Shown here: one piece after another, positions 7,127-15,422 of the stretch
Position numbering within the stretch: position 1 is the stretch's first letter
Layout: each line of letters opens with the position of its first letter
DNA from: Phycisphaerales bacterium UBA2396
GTDB lineage: Bacteria; Planctomycetota; Phycisphaerae; Phycisphaerales; UBA1924
Length of the DNA: 50,452 bases
Assembly (NCBI GenBank): GCA_002343325.1
Contig: DDSG01000079.1
Location: 515 to 50,966 of the forward strand
Direction of reading: 5' to 3'
The notes under the pieces: model-generated
Database searches by the model: none
Seen by the model: the letters and a program-made list of their open reading frames with translations, nothing else
What the model was told of the DNA's origin: nothing
Position numbers and translations under genes: made by a program

Positions 7127-8182
7127 CTAGCAGGCGGTGGTGGGCACCGGGGCGAGGGCGAGCGTGTCGCGCTGGCCGGCGTCGAGCAGCACGGAGCCGA
7201 GCCCGGCGATCATCGCCGCGTTATCGACGCACAGGTCGAGGGGGGGGATGACGAGTCGGAGCGATCGGCGCTGGGCGAGCGCGGCAAGCTCGTTGCGGAG
7301 TCGCGAGTTGGCGGTGACGCCCCCGCCGCAGAGCAGCGTGCGGGCTTCGGGCGTGCGGTCCAATGCGCGCTCGAGCTTGAGCAGGACGGCGGCGCAGGCG
7401 GATCGCTGGAAGCTCGCGGCGAGGTCGGCGCGGCGCTGGTCGGTCAGTGGAGCGGGCGGGACGGGCGGTGTGCGCCCTCGGGTGTGCGGCACGCCCCGGA
7501 CGGCGTAGAGCATCGCGGTCTTGAGCCCGCTAAACGACAGATCGAGCGAGGTCGGCGAGAGACGGCTGATGGGGAACTGCTCGGCGTGCTCGTTCGCGCC
7601 GGGCGTACGGGCGAGCCGGTCGAGGTTGGGCCCGCCGGGGTGCGGGAGCCCGAGAATCGTGGCGGCTTTGTCGTAGGCCTCGCCCATCGCATCGTCGATG
7701 GTGGCGCCCAGACGTGCGAGGCGGTTCCACGCGTCGACGCGATAGATCGAGGTATGCCCGCCGGACACGACCAGGCCGATCGCGGGGAACGTGGTGGCGC
7801 TCGACTCGATCGGGTTGTTCAGAAGCCCGGCGTAGAGATGGGCGTGCACATGATCGACGCCGACAAGGGGCACCCCGAGCGACCAGGCCATCGCCTTGGC
7901 CGCGGTGACCCCGACGAGCAGAGAGCCGATGAGCCCGGGGCGGTGTCCGACGGCGACGGCGTTGACGTCACGCGGCGCAAGCCCGGCGCGGGAGAGCGCG
8001 GCGTCGATGGTGGGGGAGATCGCCTCGACGTGGGCACGGCTGGCGAGTTCGGGGACGACGCCGCCGAACTCCGCGTGGATGTCGTGCTGCGAGGCGACGA
8101 CGCATGAGAGCACGTCACGTCCGCCGCGAACGATGGCCGCGGAGGTTTCGTCGCAACTTGTCTCGATGCCCAGGACGATCAC
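7127..8182 (-). CDS. tsaD: tRNA N6-adenosine threonylcarbamoyltransferase
   Basis: TsaD transfers the threonylcarbamoyl group to A37 of ANN-decoding tRNAs (t6A), together with TsaB and TsaE. The 351-residue protein begins MIVLGIETSCDETSAA and has the metal ligands His111 and His115 (DHVHAH), the SGGHT phosphate loop, and a C-terminal GGGVTANSRLR segment. The start is a GTG at 8182, placed 2 nt after the stop of the S41 protease gene. An ATG would require a position far inside the ASKHA domain, so GTG is secure. The gene is translationally linked to the protease upstream. Confidence 0.96.
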   Translation of the reverse strand: MIVLGIETSCDETSAAIVRGGRDVLSCVVASQHDIHAEFGGVVPELASRAHVEAISPTIDAALSRAGLAPRDVNAVAVGHRPGLIGSLLVGVTAAKAMAWSLGVPLVGVDHVHAHLYAGLLNNPIESSATTFPAIGLVVSGGHTSIYRVDAWNRLARLGATIDDAMGEAYDKAATILGLPHPGGPNLDRLARTPGANEHAEQFPISRLSPTSLDLSFSGLKTAMLYAVRGVPHTRGRTPPVPPAPLTDQRRADLAASFQRSACAAVLLKLERALDRTPEARTLLCGGGVTANSRLRNELAALAQRRSLRLVIPPLDLCVDNAAMIAGLGSVLLDAGQRDTLALAPVPTTAC

Positions 8183-8184
8183 GG

Positions 8185-9873
8185 TTACTTGGGGTTGGGG
8201 TCGGGCTCGGCCTTCTTGACGTCGGCGTCCATCAGCCAGCGTTCGAGGCTGTTGCCCGTGATGGAGAGGGTGCTGACGAGGTTGCCGTCCTTGTCGAAGA
8301 CCTGGACGCGCCCGCCTGTGAGGTCGAGGCTGTCGGCCCAGAGATCGGGGCGCTTGCCGGCGTCGGCGACGCTCGTGCCCTTCTCGATCTCGTCGGCGCG
8401 GCGTTCGAGGCGGATGAGCTCGCGGGTCAGGCGGTCTCGGGCGGCGTGGATCCGTGCGAGCTCCTCTCCGGCGAGATCGCCCAGGCTGATGCTCTCCTGG
8501 CCCGTGGGCTTCCACTCGCCGGTGTCGAGACGTTGCTGCATCGCGCGCACGGCGGCGGTCAGTTGCGGGTCCTTGAGGCGGTCGAGCGTCCAGTCGGTGT
8601 CGTCCCACTTCTGGCCCGGCTCGGCGGGCTTGTCGGCGGCGCGGAGGATCTCCTCGTCGCGGCGGACGCGGAGCATCTCAAGGGTTTGTTCGTCGGTGAG
8701 GGGGACGTAGAAGCCCTTGCTGGGGTCGACGCCCCAGTCTGTGCTGCCGGGCTTGCGGGTGATGGACTTGCCGCTGGGGAGGTAGTAGCCCTGCTCGGTG
8801 ATCTTGAGTTCGGCGCGCTTCTCGCTGCCGTCGCCCTCGCGGACGGTGATGGGGCGGACGCTCTGCACGGAGCCCTTGCCGAAGGTTCGGGTGCCGACGG
8901 CGATGGCGCGGCCGTTCTCGACGAGGGCGCCGGCGAGAATCTCGCTGGCGGAGGCGCTGGACCCGTTGATGAGCACCGCGATGGGGAAGTCGCCCAGCGT
9001 GCCCGGTGCCTGGGCCTTGGCGACGCGTTCGGAGAAGGCGCGGCCGCGGGTGGAGACGATGACGCCGTCCTTGAGGAAGAGGTCGGCCATGGCGACGGCC
9101 TCTTCGAGCAGGCCGCCGGGATTGCCGCGGACGTCGAGGACGAGCCCCTTGAGTCGCCCGTCGAGAGCGCCGCATGCGCGGAGTGATTCGATGAGCTCGA
9201 GGGTGCAGCGTGGGGTGAACTGCGTGAGGCGGATGTAGGCGATCGAGCGTTCGTCGTCGATCATGAACTGCCACTTGGTCGAGTCCTTGTCGTCGCGGTG
9301 GAAGCCCTTGACGACGCGGGTCTTGATCTTTTCTCGCACGAGCGTCATGGGCATTTTCTGGCCCTTGCGCTCGAGCGTGAGCTTGACCTCGGTGCCGGGC
9401 TTGCCGGTCAGGCGTTCGACGCACTGCTCGACGGTGAGCCCGAGCGTGGACTGGCCTTCGATTTCGACGACGCGGTCGTCGGGCAGGAGGCCCGCGCGGA
9501 GGGCCGGCGAATCTTCGAGGGGAGAGATGATGGTGAGGAAGCCGTCGATGACCTGCACTTGTGCGCCGATGCCGCCGTACTCGCCGGTGAGGTCCTTGTC
9601 GAACTGGGCGGTCTGTGCGGGGGGGACGTAGACGGTGTATGGGTCTTCGAGCACCTCCAGCATGCCGCTGATGGCGCCCTCCTGCATCTTGCGGAGGGTC
9701 TCGGGGCTGAGCTGATCGACGTAGGTGCTGGAGAGAGCGGCCTTGATCTCGATCAGGGGATCAAGAAAGGCGTAGTCGTCGCTTTTGCGCACCAAGGCGA
9801 GCGTGCTGCCGAACACGGCAACGCCCAGGATCGTGACCAGCGACGCTTCGAACACAACACGAGCCTTGCCCAT
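8185..9873 (-). CDS. S41 family carboxy-terminal processing protease (CtpA/Prc-like)
   Basis: The protein has 562 residues with an N-terminal membrane anchor or signal segment (about residues 8-28), a helical region, a PDZ domain at roughly 90-175 (EYGGIGAQV...LLPDDRVVEIEGQ) and the S41 catalytic core. The core shows DVRGNPGG, NGSSASASEI with the nucleophilic Ser, and FGKGSVQ with the general-base Lys (about residue 333). It should cleave proteins at C-termini in the periplasm. The C-terminal 190 residues are an extension rich in charged helices with no recognised domain. The ATG at 9873 has GGAG 8 nt upstream; the in-frame TTG at 9885 is part of that ribosome site rather than a start. Confidence 0.93.
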   Translation of the reverse strand: MGKARVVFEASLVTILGVAVFGSTLALVRKSDDYAFLDPLIEIKAALSSTYVDQLSPETLRKMQEGAISGMLEVLEDPYTVYVPPAQTAQFDKDLTGEYGGIGAQVQVIDGFLTIISPLEDSPALRAGLLPDDRVVEIEGQSTLGLTVEQCVERLTGKPGTEVKLTLERKGQKMPMTLVREKIKTRVVKGFHRDDKDSTKWQFMIDDERSIAYIRLTQFTPRCTLELIESLRACGALDGRLKGLVLDVRGNPGGLLEEAVAMADLFLKDGVIVSTRGRAFSERVAKAQAPGTLGDFPIAVLINGSSASASEILAGALVENGRAIAVGTRTFGKGSVQSVRPITVREGDGSEKRAELKITEQGYYLPSGKSITRKPGSTDWGVDPSKGFYVPLTDEQTLEMLRVRRDEEILRAADKPAEPGQKWDDTDWTLDRLKDPQLTAAVRAMQQRLDTGEWKPTGQESISLGDLAGEELARIHAARDRLTRELIRLERRADEIEKGTSVADAGKRPDLWADSLDLTGGRVQVFDKDGNLVSTLSITGNSLERWLMDADVKKAEPDPNPK

Positions 9874-9912
9874 GAAGAACTCCAAATGTCCCGGCGGATT
9901 GTACGGGGCTGG

Positions 9913-10698
9913 TCAGGGTCTGGTTTCGCGATGGCGCAGGATGTGCAAGGCGTACCCACTTTGGGAAGGCTTGACGGGGTTGCCTCGTTCGTCGACCGTG
10001 TGGGTGGCGTGGAGCGGGCTGCGGGCGAGGAGGGCATGCCATTGGTCGAGGCTGTAGGTTCGCAGGCGGTAGGCACTTTGAGCGGTTCGCAGGGTCTTGC
10101 CCTGGGAGATGCTCAGGACGCTGTAGACCTGCTCCCATCGGGAGCCCGGGGAGGGGGGCTCGAACTGGACGACCTGGGTGACGTTGAGGGAGCCGCGTCG
10201 GCCTGTCCACACGTCTTCGGAGGGGGATTCGAGCCCGTAGGCGGTCGCGGAGAGCCCGACGACGTAGATGCCGCCGGGTGCGAGGGCGCGAGCGACCTGG
10301 TTGAAGTGGTCGAGCATGGCGGCGTCGGAGGGGAGGTGTCGGATGGAGTTGATGAGGTTGAAGGCGAGGCCGACGGATCGGGCGCGGACATGGCGTTGGA
10401 ATTTGCGCATGTCGGCGGCGACGAATCGGCAGCGATCGGCGAGCCCGGCGTCGAGCGCACGCCGGCGTGCAAAGGCGCACATGCGGCGTGAGAGGTCGAT
10501 GCCGATGGTGTGGCGTCCGCGTCGGGCGGCGGCGAGGAGGTAGCGTCCCGTGCCGCTGGCGGGTTCGAGCCAGACCTTGGGGGTGTTGCGATCGGCGTAG
10601 AGCCTTTCGATGCGGAAGAGACCGGCCACGTCCGAGGCGGTGCCCGGTGCGTGGAGCACGTCGTAGACAAGAGGGTCGTCGTAAAGCGATGCGGGCAC
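9913..10698 (-). CDS. Class I SAM-dependent methyltransferase
   Basis: The protein has 261 residues with a Rossmann-type methyltransferase core. Motif I is EPASGTGRYLL, followed by an acidic residue in IGIDLSRRM, VAADMRKF and the LAPGGIYVVGL strand. The substrate is unknown. The C-terminal part contains a Trp- and Tyr-rich beta region. The GTG at 10698 is preceded after 5 nt by TACGCT (10709-10704 on minus), the leaderless-type arrangement seen at several other genes here, and there is no Shine-Dalgarno sequence. Confidence 0.85.
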   Translation of the reverse strand: MPASLYDDPLVYDVLHAPGTASDVAGLFRIERLYADRNTPKVWLEPASGTGRYLLAAARRGRHTIGIDLSRRMCAFARRRALDAGLADRCRFVAADMRKFQRHVRARSVGLAFNLINSIRHLPSDAAMLDHFNQVARALAPGGIYVVGLSATAYGLESPSEDVWTGRRGSLNVTQVVQFEPPSPGSRWEQVYSVLSISQGKTLRTAQSAYRLRTYSLDQWHALLARSPLHATHTVDERGNPVKPSQSGYALHILRHRETRP

Positions 10699-10703
10699 GA
10701 GCG

Positions 10704-10709
10704 AGCGTA
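10704..10709 (-). promoter_or_regulatory. Putative -10 element of a leaderless methyltransferase transcript
   Basis: TACGCT on the minus strand ends 5 nt before the GTG start at 10698. A transcript starting 6-7 nt after the hexamer would begin at the start codon. No Shine-Dalgarno sequence is visible. Confidence 0.4.
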
Positions 10710-10716
10710 GGAGAGA

Positions 10717-13029
10717 TCAGCAGCCGGCTTCGAAGGCGGCGACGAACTCGTCGAAGTCGAAGAAGTCGGCGAAGCCGTCGTTGTTGAAGTCGGCGGAGGT
10801 GCCGTCGGGGCAGACGCCGCTCTCGAAGCAGGTGACGAAGTCGTCGAAGTCGAAGAAGTCGGCGAAGCCGTCGGCGTTGAAGTCGGCGGGGCAGGATTCG
10901 ATGGTGAAGGAGGCGGTGAATGTGCCGCCCGGGAGCCCGTTTCCGCTGGGGAGCGAGCCCGAGAATTCGCCGTCGAGTGCGGCGCCGTTGGTGGTGATGG
11001 TGTCGCGAGCGGTGATGGTGTAGACGCCCGGCGGGAGTGGCGCGGCGAAGGTGAGCGTGGCGGATTGTGTGGGAGCGGCGTAGGTGTAGGAGAAGGCGAC
11101 GGGCTGGCCGTCCTTGGTGACTTCGAACTGGGCCGAGGTCGCGGCGGAAATGTTCTCGCTGAAGGTGAGGCGGACGGAGGAGACAGGATTGGCGGCGGAG
11201 CTGGTCGAGCCCGGCGCAGGGGCCATGTCGAGGAGTTTGGCGGGCCCGGCGACGAAGGCTTCGGCGGACTTGCTGTTGGCGAGGATCCAGTTGTCGGGGT
11301 CGACGGCGACGGCGGAGATGGAGCCGACGGAGGCGAGAGGGATCACGAAGTGCTGGGTGCGGGCCTCGCTCCAGACCTGGTAGGTGGTCGTGCCGCCGCT
11401 GGTGACGACGATGTCGAGCGGAGAGGGGAAGGTGGGCAGGGCGCCGTTCTGGGTCTGGCGGACGCGGAGCTTGAGGTAATCGCGGCCGTTGAGGGAGAGG
11501 CGTTGCCAGCCTGTGGTGAAGGCGGGAGCGCCCTCGCCGTAGATCCATGCGGTGAAGAAGGGGTCGAGGTCTCGGCCGAGTGCGGCGGAGAGGACGGCGG
11601 AGAGGCCGTCGGTGGTTGCGGCGGAACCTTCGTAGGCGGCGCGGTAGGCCTTGAGGGCGTTGAAGAAAGCCTGATCGGTGACGAAAGCCTTGCGCAGGGC
11701 CTGGACGACCCAGGCGCCCTTGTCATAGACCATGTCCCCGTTGAAGATGGTGTTGGCGCTGGAGGTGTCGTAGCGATAGACGGTGCCGCTGGTGGTGGAG
11801 GGGCGGTTGTTCGCCATGAAGGAGTGGAGGCCGGCGATGGAGCCGCCGGGCTTGAACTGCTCCCAGAGTGCCTGGGAATAGGTGGCGAAGCCCTCGTTGA
11901 GCCAGATGTCGTTCCAGGTTCGGCAGGTGACGGCGTCGCCCCACCACTGGTGCCCGAGCTCGTGTGCGGTGACGGACTCGTTGAAGGTGCCTTGGCCGGT
12001 CATGGTCTGGTGTTCCATGCCGCCGCCGAAGGCGAACTGATACATGCCGTACTTTTCGTTGATGAAGGGGTACTCGCCGTAGAGAGGCCGGAATGCGGCG
12101 AGCATGTCGATGCATCGTTCCCAGGCGGCGCGGTTGCCGGGTGTGTCGCTCGCGGGGTAGAGGAAGAACTCGACGGGCATGGTGCCCGTGCCGCCGCCGG
12201 GGAGCGGGTAGGAGTAGGTGCGTGTCCAGGTGTTGTAGTTGGTTGTAGCGAAGCAGGCGAGGTAGGTCGCCATGGGGTAGTTGGTGCGGTAGCGGTAGCG
12301 GGCGCGGTTGTTGGGCAGGGAGTCGATGCCCTGCAGGAGTCCGTTGGCGGCGGTTTTGAGACTGGCGGGTGCGGTGACCCAGATATCGAAGGTCGCCTTG
12401 TCGGAGTTGTCGCCGGGCTGGAGAACGTCGCCGTCCTTTGCGGGCCACCAGGTCCCGGCGTAGTAGGGCTCGGAAAGGGTGAAGATGAGTGGCTGGCCGT
12501 TCTGCGTGGTGAAGTTGATGGAGCCGAAGCCGCGCGAGACGGCGGGGCCGTTGTAGGAGACCTTGAGGGTGAAGGTTTCGTTGAGGGCGATGGGGCGAGG
12601 GAGCGTGACGATGCGGCGGTAGGACCCGTTGGGGTCGGGCATGGTGGGCGTGCCGAGAACGGTGGTGTCGTTGAAGCGAACTTCGGTCACCGTGAAGTTC
12701 TGGCGGAGCATGAAGGTGAACTGCGTGAGTCCTTCGACGGTGCTGCGGATGGTGAAGGTGTTGCTTCCGGTGATCGAGGCGGTGGCGGGGAAGACTTCGA
12801 GATCGATGGCGTTGTTGAGCACGTCGGTGTCGGCGAAGCCCTCGCGGGGGGTATAGCCCGGGCCGTCGGTTTCGAAGGGGGGGAGCCCGGCCTCGAAGCG
12901 GGCGCGCATGGCGGCGGCCTTGCCGCAGCCTTCGTGCTCTTCTCCCGGGTGGGGGCGAGCGAGGGCGGCGTGGGAAGACCACGTGAGACCGGACAGAAGG
13001 ACCAGAACGGAGGCGGTGCGAACAGTCAT
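10717..13029 (-). CDS. Secreted M1 family zinc metallopeptidase with dockerin-like tail
   Basis: The protein has 770 residues with a signal peptide (cleavage near residue 25). The N-terminal beta domain leads into a thermolysin-like core with GGGMEH at 335-340 (the exopeptidase loop), zinc motif HELGH (His356, Glu357, His360) and the third ligand Glu379 in LNEGFATY, the HExxH-x18-E spacing of M1 aminopeptidases. A beta-sandwich Ig-like domain follows at about 610-700. The C-terminus (714-770) holds two EF-hand-like loops, D716-D727 and D747-D758, each DFNxDGFADFFD, typical of Phycisphaerae extracellular proteins. The ATG has GGGAG 6 nt upstream. It probably degrades peptides outside the cell. 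No other peptidase domain is present. Confidence 0.93.
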   Translation of the reverse strand: MTVRTASVLVLLSGLTWSSHAALARPHPGEEHEGCGKAAAMRARFEAGLPPFETDGPGYTPREGFADTDVLNNAIDLEVFPATASITGSNTFTIRSTVEGLTQFTFMLRQNFTVTEVRFNDTTVLGTPTMPDPNGSYRRIVTLPRPIALNETFTLKVSYNGPAVSRGFGSINFTTQNGQPLIFTLSEPYYAGTWWPAKDGDVLQPGDNSDKATFDIWVTAPASLKTAANGLLQGIDSLPNNRARYRYRTNYPMATYLACFATTNYNTWTRTYSYPLPGGGTGTMPVEFFLYPASDTPGNRAAWERCIDMLAAFRPLYGEYPFINEKYGMYQFAFGGGMEHQTMTGQGTFNESVTAHELGHQWWGDAVTCRTWNDIWLNEGFATYSQALWEQFKPGGSIAGLHSFMANNRPSTTSGTVYRYDTSSANTIFNGDMVYDKGAWVVQALRKAFVTDQAFFNALKAYRAAYEGSAATTDGLSAVLSAALGRDLDPFFTAWIYGEGAPAFTTGWQRLSLNGRDYLKLRVRQTQNGALPTFPSPLDIVVTSGGTTTYQVWSEARTQHFVIPLASVGSISAVAVDPDNWILANSKSAEAFVAGPAKLLDMAPAPGSTSSAANPVSSVRLTFSENISAATSAQFEVTKDGQPVAFSYTYAAPTQSATLTFAAPLPPGVYTITARDTITTNGAALDGEFSGSLPSGNGLPGGTFTASFTIESCPADFNADGFADFFDFDDFVTCFESGVCPDGTSADFNNDGFADFFDFDEFVAAFEAGC
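10741..10889. repeat. 56-bp near-identical direct repeat encoding two EF-hand-like units
   Basis: Bases 10741-10796 and 10834-10889 agree at 53 of 56 positions with a period of 93 bp (31 codons). They encode the two dockerin-like calcium loops at the C-terminus of the M1 peptidase. The near identity at DNA level suggests recent duplication or gene conversion. Confidence 0.85.
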
Positions 13030-13222
13030 GAGTACTCCCGAGGGACTGAGCTAGAGACCGAGAACCGTGCGACCCGACCGCCCAAGCCGCCGATGGGGTA
13101 TCACCCAAGGGAGGACCACGGTTCATTCGGCGGGAATGGGACCGGGGTTGCCTTCCGTTGCGGATGTTGGGCAGTATCGCGAGGGGAGGGCGGCCGAGCA
13201 AGCCGAAGTGATCGGAGAGGGG

Positions 13223-15250
13223 TCAGCGTGCAGGGGCGGGTTCGCGGTGCGCGAATCTGGGCTGATTGTCGAGAATCTGTGTGAGGAGAGGTCGCGGGTT
13301 TGAGAGGATTTCACTGGCGGGCTTGTATTGAGCGGCGGCCTGCATGCCGCGGGCCCACCACTCGAGGACGAGGACGCGATAGGCGGTTGTGGGCCAGATG
13401 GACACGCGCGAGTGGGGCTTGGCAAGAGTGCGGGCGAGCTTGGGCTCGATGACGCCCGTTTCGACGAGGTAGCCCTTGGCGAGTTCGGAGTTGTAGCGGT
13501 TGACGAGGGTCGTGATCCAGGCGTTGATGGGCGGCGTGAAGCCGGTCTTGGGTCGAGAGAGCACCCAGTCCGGGAGGTAGTCCTTGATGACTTCGCGGAA
13601 ACGGGCCTTGGGCGGGAGCATGTGGTCGGCGGAGGCCTTGCGCAGGCCGATGACCGTTTCGACGAGGCGGTAATCGACGAAGGGGAGGCGGAGTTCGACG
13701 GCCCACGCCATGCTCAGTCGGTCGCCCTGATTGAGCCCGTTCTCGAGCAGGTAGGTCTGGCAGGCGAGGCGGGTGATGAGGACGCCGAGGTCCGGCCAAG
13801 GCTGGGGATGGGTGAACCAGTCTTCGGGGCGTCGCGAGGTGAGACGTTCGCGGAAAGAACGGGTGAGGACCTTTCGGGCGGCGTATCGGCCCATCTCGAA
13901 TTCTTCGGCGAGGTCGTAGAACTCGAGGGTGTCCGGGCCGCTGCCGGCGGTTGGTCTGGGGCTGCGCCAGCCGGTGAGGAGCCCGCCGACGTAGTAGGCC
14001 CAGTCGCGGAGGTGCTTGCGGTTGGTGGACTTGGGGAAGAGCTTGGAGAGGTAGCCGAGGCGGTCGCGGAGGGTGATCTGGAGCCTGCCGGACTTGCGCA
14101 TGCTGCCGAGAATGGAGTCGCGGACCCAGGAGTAGCCCCAGAAGAGTTCGTCGATGCCGTGGCCCTGCAGGAGGACTGGGATGTTTTTGGATCGAGCGAG
14201 CCTGGAGAGTGCGTAGTACCCGTGCCCGGAGATGTCGGCGATGGGGTCGTCGCGCATGAAGTTTCGTTCGGCGAAGCAGTCGGCGACTTCGTCGGGGGCG
14301 ACTTCGTAGTCGTGGAAGGGCATGTTGAGGTGCTGGGCGAGCTTTTTGGCGCGGGCGCGTTCGTCGCTGTGTGGCGTGCCCGCGTAGCCGATGGAGAGGG
14401 CGTGGATCTGGCCTGGGCTGTGCTTGGCGGCCAGCGCGGCGACCATGCTGGAGTCGAGCCCGGCGGAGAGGGCGACGCCCACGGGGACGTCGGATCGGAT
14501 GATGAGGCGACCGATCTCTTCGAGTCTCTCGCGGAGGTGCTCGGTGGGGTCGCCCATGAGCGGCTGAACGTCGTCCATGCGCCAGTACTGGCGTTGCTGG
14601 ACGCGCCAGGGGTCCGTGTCGATGATGAGCATGTGCCCGGCGGGGAGCTTGCGGACGCCGACCACGGCAGTCGCGGGATCCGGGACGTAGTAGAAGTGGA
14701 AGTAGTCGTTGACAGCGGCGGGATCGAGCTCGAAATTGATGAGCCCCGAGGCGAGGATGGACTTCATCTCGGAGGCGAAGAGAATCCGGTCGGGCGTCTC
14801 GTAGAGGAAGAGCGGCTTCTCGCCCATGCGGTCGCGGACGAGGATGATGCGTTTGTTGCGGGTGTCGTGCAGGGCGAAGCCGAACATGCCGCGGAGGTGG
14901 CTCACAAAGTCGAGCCCGTACTCCTCGTAGGCGTGGACGATCGTTTCGCAGTCGCTGCCCGTGCGGAAGCGGTGGCCTTTGGACTCAAGGTCCTTGCGGA
15001 GTTCGATGTAGTTGTAGACTTCGCCGTTGGCGACAAGGGCGATGGACTTGTCTTCGTTGAAGAGTGGCTGCCACCCGCCGTTGAGGTCGATGATGGCCAG
15101 CCTTCGCATGGCGAGCATGGCGTGGTCGGAGAGGAACTCGCCGTCGCCGTCGGGACCACGATGGAACATGGCGGCGTTCATGGAACGCACGCGCCCAACC
15201 ATTTCGCTGTCCAGAGGGCGAGCGCTGACGACGCCGCAAATGCCGCACAT
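13223..15250 (-). CDS. asnB: Glutamine-hydrolysing asparagine synthetase
   Basis: The protein has 675 residues. Cys2 is the class II glutaminase nucleophile (MCGICGVV), followed by FHRGPDGDGEF and NGEVYNY. The synthetase half has the PP-loop SAGLDSS near residue 264 and the LLQGHGIDELFWGY segment. It makes asparagine from aspartate, ATP and glutamine in the cytosol. The length exceeds E. coli AsnB (554) because of inserts in the C-terminal domain. Exosortase-linked amidotransferases of about 630 residues have the same layout, so a role in cell-envelope modification cannot be excluded. The leader (15251 onwards) is about 40 nt if the TATCAT at 15303-15298 (minus) is the -10 box. Confidence 0.88.
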   Translation of the reverse strand: MCGICGVVSARPLDSEMVGRVRSMNAAMFHRGPDGDGEFLSDHAMLAMRRLAIIDLNGGWQPLFNEDKSIALVANGEVYNYIELRKDLESKGHRFRTGSDCETIVHAYEEYGLDFVSHLRGMFGFALHDTRNKRIILVRDRMGEKPLFLYETPDRILFASEMKSILASGLINFELDPAAVNDYFHFYYVPDPATAVVGVRKLPAGHMLIIDTDPWRVQQRQYWRMDDVQPLMGDPTEHLRERLEEIGRLIIRSDVPVGVALSAGLDSSMVAALAAKHSPGQIHALSIGYAGTPHSDERARAKKLAQHLNMPFHDYEVAPDEVADCFAERNFMRDDPIADISGHGYYALSRLARSKNIPVLLQGHGIDELFWGYSWVRDSILGSMRKSGRLQITLRDRLGYLSKLFPKSTNRKHLRDWAYYVGGLLTGWRSPRPTAGSGPDTLEFYDLAEEFEMGRYAARKVLTRSFRERLTSRRPEDWFTHPQPWPDLGVLITRLACQTYLLENGLNQGDRLSMAWAVELRLPFVDYRLVETVIGLRKASADHMLPPKARFREVIKDYLPDWVLSRPKTGFTPPINAWITTLVNRYNSELAKGYLVETGVIEPKLARTLAKPHSRVSIWPTTAYRVLVLEWWARGMQAAAQYKPASEILSNPRPLLTQILDNQPRFAHREPAPAR

Positions 15251-15422
15251 AGTGAAACCGAATCCCTTCGAGTGAACCGGCCACCGAACTGTTGGGGATG
15301 ATAACCGAGCGTTCAGAAGTGCGGGCGTGCGCGCCCAGCTCGGATTTTTTCATCGGTTCGAGAGCTACCCCGCCGGGAGTGGGGCGGCGAGAAAATCGGG
15401 AGCTGATGGGTGAGCCGGTTCA

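Noticed and set aside
7000..8182. Toxin-antitoxin or mobile element in the tsaD to nadK region
   Set aside because: All frames there belong to housekeeping genes; no terminal repeats or transposase motifs occur.
8183..8608. N-terminal extension of tsaD by about 140 codons
   Set aside because: The upstream part is Arg-rich, overlaps the S41 protease coding end and lacks any TsaD similarity; GTG at 8182 gives the canonical N-terminus.
13030..13222. Possible small gene or RNA between the M1 peptidase and asnB
   Set aside because: No open frame with a ribosome site and no stable hairpin followed by T residues was found; it is probably leader and intergenic DNA.
11065..13284. Plus-strand open frame of 739 codons opposite the M1 peptidase
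   Set aside because: Antisense of a gene with intact HELGH...E motif; composition is Gly/Glu/Val-rich without any domain.
15251..15422. Possible terminator between the AI-2E gene and asnB
   Set aside because: Only a 5-bp stem (CCGCC/GGCGG) without a following T tract on the minus strand is seen.
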